Positions 6,889 through 11,775 of a stretch of 11,775 nt of DNA are shown in pieces. Source of the stretch: Methylococcaceae bacterium (GTDB taxonomy: Bacteria > Pseudomonadota > Gammaproteobacteria > Methylococcales > Methylomonadaceae); contig SXIZ01000177.1 of assembly GCA_005779525.1 (NCBI GenBank), positions 1 through 11,775 of the forward strand, written 5' to 3'. Position 1 is the first letter of the stretch. Each line of letters starts with the position of its first letter. Under the pieces are notes generated by a model, which had not been told where the DNA came from, searched no databases, and saw only the letters and a program-made list of their open reading frames with translations. The position numbers were made by a program, and so were the translations under genes.

Positions 6889-9800
6889 ATGCAAACTGTT
6901 AAGAAATTAAACATGCCCAACCTAAATACTAACCAGTTTTGCATCGCCTGGATATGTGAGCATATCGGCTTATTAATTTTAAGCTTAGTCATAACGCTGG
7001 GATCACCGCAATCGAATGCAGCCCCTGCTTACACTATCAGCGGGGGTCGTGACTACACCGCAGGATCATATGCCTTTGGTCGGGATTTTATCGCTAATAA
7101 AGATTTTATAATCGATGCATTAGGTTATTATGATGACCGGGGGAATGGCTTTTTCGACATACATCCGGTTGGCCTTTATGCTTCTAATGGCAGCTTGCTT
7201 GCTTCAGCCACTATAATCATGAGCAACCCAATAAAAGCTAGTTTTCGCTATCAGAGTATTGCACCCATTTCTATAAAAAAAGGGCAGATCTATCGTATTG
7301 TAGGTGTCTCCGGGAGTGATAATTATTCAGTCCAACCAACAAACTTTATTACCGATGCCGCATTTACCGATATTAGTGACAACTGGCTGAGCACCACTAC
7401 ACTCTCCTACAACTTCGAAGCCACGACTAATACGAGTTGGCCACCTGGTTTTTTTGGTCCAAATTTTAACATTCAACCCACCACGCTATTAGGCGAGTAT
7501 CATTTAGATGAATCCAACTGGAGCACTACAGCCGGAGATGTTAAAGATACCAGTGGAAATAATCTGCATGCTACCGCAAGCGGTACACCATTACCCACGG
7601 CAACTAACTCAAGCCCTAGTCGCTCTGGCTCATCCGGGACGTGTGGCTATGCGGATATTGCCTCGGGCTCTGGACAGATTACTTTCAGCAGCTTAGCCGT
7701 CACGACCACAACTAGATACTACACCTCAGTCAGTTTCTGGATGTACTGGAATGGTGCAGACAGCAGCATTCCCTTAGGTTGGCAAAGCTATGCATTAATG
7801 TTTAAGGGCGGAAATTTTGGATTTACTACTGGAGGAAGTGATCTTTATGGGATAGCTTCCACTGGACTAAGCAACAGTTGGCATCATGTCGTAGCCGTTT
7901 TTGTCAACGGCAGTGTTACCTCGAATCAGCTTTATGTTGACGGCGTAAAACAAACTCTCAGCCAGAAAACAGGCACCCCGACTAACTCTCTGGCAGTCGT
8001 ACAATCGACCTTATACCTCAGTGGCTGGGGCAAAGCTTCTAACAACCGCTTTATTGGAAGAATTGACGAAGTCAAAGTATACAATGGCCTGTTAAGTGAT
8101 GTGGATGTGAGCAATCTTTATAACGAGACTCACAGCTGCCCAGTATACCTCCCCACCCCACCCTTAGCTGAATACCGGATGGACGAGACGGTTTGGGCTG
8201 GAACTAGCGGAGAGGTAGCGGATAGCAGTGGCAATAATTACCATGGAAAAGCCGTAAGTAGCTTAAGCACCGACAGTTCAGGCAAATTATGTCGGGCGGG
8301 CTTTTTTAATGGCAGCAGTCAATATGTCACCATTGCTGACGCGGCTAGTTTGCGCTTAACAGGTAATTTCACGTTAGCGGCCTGGATAAAAACCACCAGC
8401 GCGGCTTCCAACGATATTATCGCCAAGGTCGCCCCAAACTCACCCTATGGCGGTTATGAATTCAATTTAGGATTTGGCAATGCTGGCAAACCGTCTTTAC
8501 AATCTGGAGGCTGGAATAATAGCAGCGGAACAGCTAAGGTGAACGATGGCAATTGGCATCATGTTGCCGTGCAAGTTAGCGGGACGAGCATACAGTTCTT
8601 TGTAGATGGAGCAGCTTACGGTACTGCGATTACTTTTGCTGGGGCAACGTCTACCTACACGGGTAATTTAGTCCTTGGAGCTGCTGTCGATATTAGCGGA
8701 GGCCGTTTCTTTAATGGTCTCATGGACGAAGTAAAAATATGGAACACCGCATTAAGTTCAGGACAAATTGCGCTGGTTTACAACAACGAGGCTGCTGGAA
8801 AAAACTATGATGGCACTGCGCGGACTTGCCCAACCCTGCTCGGTCAATATCATTTTGAAGACAGTATTTGGAATGGCACAACTGGTGAAGTCGCTGATAG
8901 TAGCGGCGCCAGCCGTCCAGGTACAGCTTATGGTTCGCCGCTTCCCAGTCCCAAAACTGTTAACCCTGCCCGTGCCAGCGTCACAGGTACCTGCGGTTAT
9001 GCCGAAACCACGGGTCCTTTAGTGGGCGGTGGTGGTTTTAGCTTTAGCAACCTCGGGATCTCCACGGCCAACAATGCCCAAACCTCAGTCGCATTTTGGA
9101 TGTATTGGAATGGACAGGATGGCGCCGTGCCTATCGGTTGGCAAACTTATGGCTTAGCGTTTATCTCGGGCGCTTTGGGTTTTAATACACTGAATTCTGA
9201 TGTGTATGGTATCAGCTCTGCAGGTTTAGCCAATGGCTGGCATCATGTCGCCGCCGTCTTTACCAATGGCGCGGTCACCAGTAATAAACTGTATCTTGAT
9301 GGTGTCCAGCAAACGTTGACGCAAAGAGTGTCAACGCCTTTAGCGCCAAATGCCGTGGTGCAATCGACGCTATATGTGAGCGGTTTGGGCGGATCGACTA
9401 ATTACCGCTTTACAGGGCGATTGGATGAAGTCAATGTCTTCAATTATGCTTTAACAGGCGCTGATGTAAGCAATCTTTATAATCAAACCCACGCTTGTCC
9501 GGCAAATACCGGTGCAGCTGCGGCCAATTTTAACTGTGTGGAATCCGGTACCTCCGCGAGTAGCGGACGTCTATATACCAAACTCAGCAATGCCGCACTC
9601 AGCTTTGATGTGGTTGCCCTGCGAGCAGATGGCACGACGGTCGAAATTGATTTTGCAACCAGTTATGGTCAAAGTATCAATAAAGCAGTCACGCTGGAAT
9701 TAGTGGATGGTACAGGCAACTCCGCTTGCAGCACTCGTGCATTGCTTACGCCTGCAATTAGCCAATCCATCACGTTTACCCAAGCTGATGCTGGGCGTAA

Positions 9801-11298
9801 AAGCGTCAGTTTAGCTGCCCTTGGAAAAGCCTATAAGGATTTACGCTGCCGCGTGACCGATAGCACTCAAACCCCGAATAAGATCGGCTGCTCAACCGAT
9901 GATTTTGTGGTTCGCCCGACTACCTTCACGCTCTCGGGGACGCCCACAGCGGACCTGACGGGCACCAGTACTTCTGCAATTCCAGTGTTAAAAACCAACA
10001 GTAACTTTAGCCTGTCGGCTGCCAGTAGTGTAGCGGGCTATGATGGCACACCTAAACTCGATGGTAACCAAATTCAGGCCCACAGTGGTGCCGCCCAGGC
10101 TGGAGCCTTAGCAGGCAGTTTTACGGACATAGCCCCGTTAACAGGCTTAGCATCTGGAACTAACTTCAACTATTCAGAGGTCGGTTATTTTCGCTTTGCC
10201 GCTTTCGGGGTGTACGATGACAATTTTGCGAGTGTTGATGCGACTATGGGTGATTGTACGAATGATTTTTCCAATACCGCAGTGAACGGTAAAATTGGCT
10301 GTAAATTTGGCAATACCATCGCGAGCAGTTATTTTGGGCGCTTTATTCCCGACCACCTGACTGCGTCCTTAGGGAGTCATGGCGGCTTTGCCCATGCATG
10401 TACGGGCACGACGTTTAGTTATAACGGCCAGAGCATTGCTTACGCTACTGGCAATCGGCCCACACTCTCGGTATCGGCCTACAATTCTGCGAATGTATTA
10501 ACGCGTAATTATACTGGCGGCTTTGCCCGTTTAACGCCGGGGCAATTTACGCTAATTTCCCCAACCACCGATGCAATGCAAAAAGGCAAAGACAACCTGA
10601 ACAAAGTGCTATTGAATCGTGTCGCTGGTTCCCCCACTCTGGTAGATAATACTGGCGGTAACTTAAGCTATGTCATGGGTGCAGACACGTATACCTACCA
10701 ACGCGAAGCTAATGCCATGATTGATAAATTTAGCAATCAAATAAATTTAAGTTTTACTGCCATTACCGATAGCGATGGCGTGACTGTAATTGCAGGCAAC
10801 CTTCCCTTTACTCTCTCCCCCAGCGGCGAAGAGATTCGTTATGGTCGCATTTCGCTTGCTAATGCCTTAGGTTCTGAACTGCAGGATTTGCCAATTTCTA
10901 TGTTTGCTGAGTATTTTAACGGCACCAATTTTATGCTGAATGCCGAGGATAAGTGCTCCGTGGCCAGCATCAGCATTACCGATCCCATCACTACGGATGC
11001 CATCACTCCTGCCAATACTTGCGTCTGGGATACCGCTGGCAATAGCGGTAGTTTTGCCTGCGCCACCCCTGCACCGTCAGGCAAAAGCTACTTGGAAGCC
11101 GCTACCCTCAGCAATGGCAGTTTTAATGTTGTGCTAAAAGCACCGAATGTCGTCGGCCCACTCAGCATCAGTGCGTCTGTGGATGCCTGGATGAAATTTA
11201 ACTGGACCGGAACGGGGAATAGCAATCCAACTGCACGTGCCAGCTTTGGGCTGTATCGTGGCAATTCCAAAATTATCCACTTTCAAGAGATGTATTAA
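6889..11298 (+). CDS. MshQ-like exported protein: DUF4082-like, three LamG units, DUF6701
   Basis: This 1469-residue protein starts with a signal peptide: a hydrophobic stretch at about 27-39 and a likely cleavage after SNAA near 45. Residues 49-180 resemble DUF4082 (ALGYYDDRGNG, VGLYASNGSLLASATI). Three tandem units of about 225 residues follow, starting near 200, 426 and 650, each with an EYHLDE/DSSGN-like head and a LamG-type jelly roll. Each jelly roll has WHHV (331, 556, 784) and DEV (393, 613, 846). Each unit holds one cysteine pair (252/417, 468/647, 702/870), probably a disulfide. Residues 880-1469 form a DUF6701 region, as in the MSHA biogenesis protein MshQ, ending in the typical ASFGLYRGN plus an aromatic-rich tail. 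LamG folds often bind glycans or proteins, so a surface or pilus-associated adhesin is plausible but unproven. No pilin or other msh genes are adjacent. The ATG at 6889 is chosen; GTG at 6886 is an in-frame alternative. Confidence 0.9.
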   Translation: MQTVKKLNMPNLNTNQFCIAWICEHIGLLILSLVITLGSPQSNAAPAYTISGGRDYTAGSYAFGRDFIANKDFIIDALGYYDDRGNGFFDIHPVGLYASNGSLLASATIIMSNPIKASFRYQSIAPISIKKGQIYRIVGVSGSDNYSVQPTNFITDAAFTDISDNWLSTTTLSYNFEATTNTSWPPGFFGPNFNIQPTTLLGEYHLDESNWSTTAGDVKDTSGNNLHATASGTPLPTATNSSPSRSGSSGTCGYADIASGSGQITFSSLAVTTTTRYYTSVSFWMYWNGADSSIPLGWQSYALMFKGGNFGFTTGGSDLYGIASTGLSNSWHHVVAVFVNGSVTSNQLYVDGVKQTLSQKTGTPTNSLAVVQSTLYLSGWGKASNNRFIGRIDEVKVYNGLLSDVDVSNLYNETHSCPVYLPTPPLAEYRMDETVWAGTSGEVADSSGNNYHGKAVSSLSTDSSGKLCRAGFFNGSSQYVTIADAASLRLTGNFTLAAWIKTTSAASNDIIAKVAPNSPYGGYEFNLGFGNAGKPSLQSGGWNNSSGTAKVNDGNWHHVAVQVSGTSIQFFVDGAAYGTAITFAGATSTYTGNLVLGAAVDISGGRFFNGLMDEVKIWNTALSSGQIALVYNNEAAGKNYDGTARTCPTLLGQYHFEDSIWNGTTGEVADSSGASRPGTAYGSPLPSPKTVNPARASVTGTCGYAETTGPLVGGGGFSFSNLGISTANNAQTSVAFWMYWNGQDGAVPIGWQTYGLAFISGALGFNTLNSDVYGISSAGLANGWHHVAAVFTNGAVTSNKLYLDGVQQTLTQRVSTPLAPNAVVQSTLYVSGLGGSTNYRFTGRLDEVNVFNYALTGADVSNLYNQTHACPANTGAAAANFNCVESGTSASSGRLYTKLSNAALSFDVVALRADGTTVEIDFATSYGQSINKAVTLELVDGTGNSACSTRALLTPAISQSITFTQADAGRKSVSLAALGKAYKDLRCRVTDSTQTPNKIGCSTDDFVVRPTTFTLSGTPTADLTGTSTSAIPVLKTNSNFSLSAASSVAGYDGTPKLDGNQIQAHSGAAQAGALAGSFTDIAPLTGLASGTNFNYSEVGYFRFAAFGVYDDNFASVDATMGDCTNDFSNTAVNGKIGCKFGNTIASSYFGRFIPDHLTASLGSHGGFAHACTGTTFSYNGQSIAYATGNRPTLSVSAYNSANVLTRNYTGGFARLTPGQFTLISPTTDAMQKGKDNLNKVLLNRVAGSPTLVDNTGGNLSYVMGADTYTYQREANAMIDKFSNQINLSFTAITDSDGVTVIAGNLPFTLSPSGEEIRYGRISLANALGSELQDLPISMFAEYFNGTNFMLNAEDKCSVASISITDPITTDAITPANTCVWDTAGNSGSFACATPAPSGKSYLEAATLSNGSFNVVLKAPNVVGPLSISASVDAWMKFNWTGTGNSNPTARASFGLYRGNSKIIHFQEMY

Positions 11299-11310
11299 AA
11301 TTGGCTCACG

Positions 11311-11346
11311 CTGGGTTAGCGCGAGGAATGGGCGAACGCCAACCAG
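11311..11346. terminator. Imperfect hairpin in the convergent gap
   Basis: CTGGGTTAGCG (11311-11321) pairs with CGCCAACCAG (11337-11346), with one bulge and one mismatch. On the minus strand an AATTTT run follows after about 14 nt. It lies between two convergent genes, where termination in both directions is expected, but the short or distant U-tract makes it unproven. Confidence 0.3.
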
Positions 11347-11360
11347 ACAGGTCGCTCACA

Positions 11361-11399
11361 GGTGTTTGCGCTGCAGAGCTGCTGCCCCGCGCAAACACT
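11361..11399. terminator. Strong GC-rich hairpin between MshQ-like gene and tex
   Basis: GGTGTTTGCGC (11361-11371) pairs with GCGCAAACACT (11389-11399) over 10 Watson-Crick pairs plus one G-U. Inside the loop GCAG (11373-11376) can pair with CTGC (11381-11384). It begins about 20 nt beyond the tex stop. No U-tract follows on either strand, so it may act as a transcript-end stabiliser or as a factor-assisted terminator. Confidence 0.4.
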
Positions 11400-11418
11400 G
11401 GATTACATAACCACCGTG

Positions 11419-11775
11419 CTATTTTTTAAACGCCCTCGCCAAAGCATCCGCCATCGCACCTTGCGCCGCAGGTTGAGTTTTTGCAGGCGCAGGTACTTTG
11501 TGCTTCGCTGTAGCAGCAACCTTATTCACGGTTTTTTCCCCGAGTTCAGGATTCGATTTCATTGATAAGGCGATGCGGCTTCTGGGGACATCAACCTCCA
11601 TCACTTTGACCTTTACCATTTGTCCGGTCTTCACCACATCGCGTGGATCTTTCACAAACACATCCGCCAAATGCGAAATATGCACCAAGCCATCTTGATG
11701 TACGCCAATGTCTACAAAGGCACCAAACGCTGCAACGTTGGTAACAACGCCTTCCAGAATCATGTCTGCCTTCAG
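11419..11775 (-). CDS. tex: Tex family RNA-binding transcription accessory protein, C-terminal part
   Basis: Only the last 118 codons lie in the window; the gene enters from the right edge and ends with TAG at 11419-11421. The visible part is a complete S1 RNA-binding domain: ILEGVVTNVAAFGAFVDIG, then HQDGLVHISHLADVFVKDP and VKVKVMEVDVPRSRIALSMK. This spacing is characteristic of Tex (YhgF in E. coli, about 770 residues). An Ala/Lys/Pro-rich tail of about 45 residues follows and ends in ALARAFKK, similar to the flexible basic tails of other Tex proteins. Tex binds nucleic acids and is linked to transcription. An S1 domain alone could belong to another protein, but the GVHQDGLVHIS and FVKDPR motifs favour Tex strongly. 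Confidence 0.9.
   Translation of the reverse strand: MKADMILEGVVTNVAAFGAFVDIGVHQDGLVHISHLADVFVKDPRDVVKTGQMVKVKVMEVDVPRSRIALSMKSNPELGEKTVNKVAATAKHKVPAPAKTQPAAQGAMADALARAFKK

Noticed and set aside
11362..11698. Plus-strand frames opposite the tex end
   Set aside because: They lie antisense to a recognisable S1 domain and have no family resemblance.

Overview
The window looks like a chromosomal segment of a gammaproteobacterium of moderate GC. RpiA, IlvA and the Tex tail all resemble gammaproteobacterial versions. A divergent rpiA/ilvA pair is known from Pseudomonas aeruginosa. A Uma2-family gene, LamG plus DUF6701 (MshQ-like) surface proteins and GH15/phosphorylase-kinase-like proteins together recall Methylococcales and relatives. 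That placement is an inference from remembered gene content, not a measurement.

Layout: (1) 1-2511, minus strand: an open, 3'-truncated gene of at least 837 codons. Its product closely resembles the eukaryotic phosphorylase b kinase regulatory alpha/beta subunits, with a GH15-type domain followed by the phosphorylase-kinase C-terminal region. (2) 2512-3278: a 767-bp gene-free stretch with several hairpins and inverted repeats, including one REP-like palindrome. (3) 3279-3893, minus: a Uma2/DUF820 PD-(D/E)XK-type protein with a strong ribosome binding site. (4) 4058-4711, minus: rpiA, divergent from (5) ilvA at 4794-6317, plus, across about 80 bp that must hold both promoters. (6) 6318-6888: a 571-bp AT-rich gene-free leader with short repeated motifs. 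(7) 6889-11298, plus: a 1469-residue exported MshQ-like protein with an N-terminal DUF4082-like domain, three tandem LamG units and a C-terminal DUF6701 region. (8) 11419-11775, minus: the C-terminal end of Tex, convergent with the MshQ-like gene across a short hairpin-rich gap.

Functionally, rpiA (pentose phosphate pathway) and ilvA (isoleucine synthesis) are ordinary housekeeping genes. The MshQ-like gene stands without other MSHA or type IV pilus genes in view. The most striking item is the phosphorylase-kinase-alpha-like protein: a bacterial relative of a eukaryotic glycogen-control subunit, co-linear with it over essentially all of the visible 837 residues and with no protein kinase gene in the window. 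Its role cannot be settled from sequence alone; alpha-glucan hydrolysis or binding, or regulation of glycogen metabolism, are the candidates.
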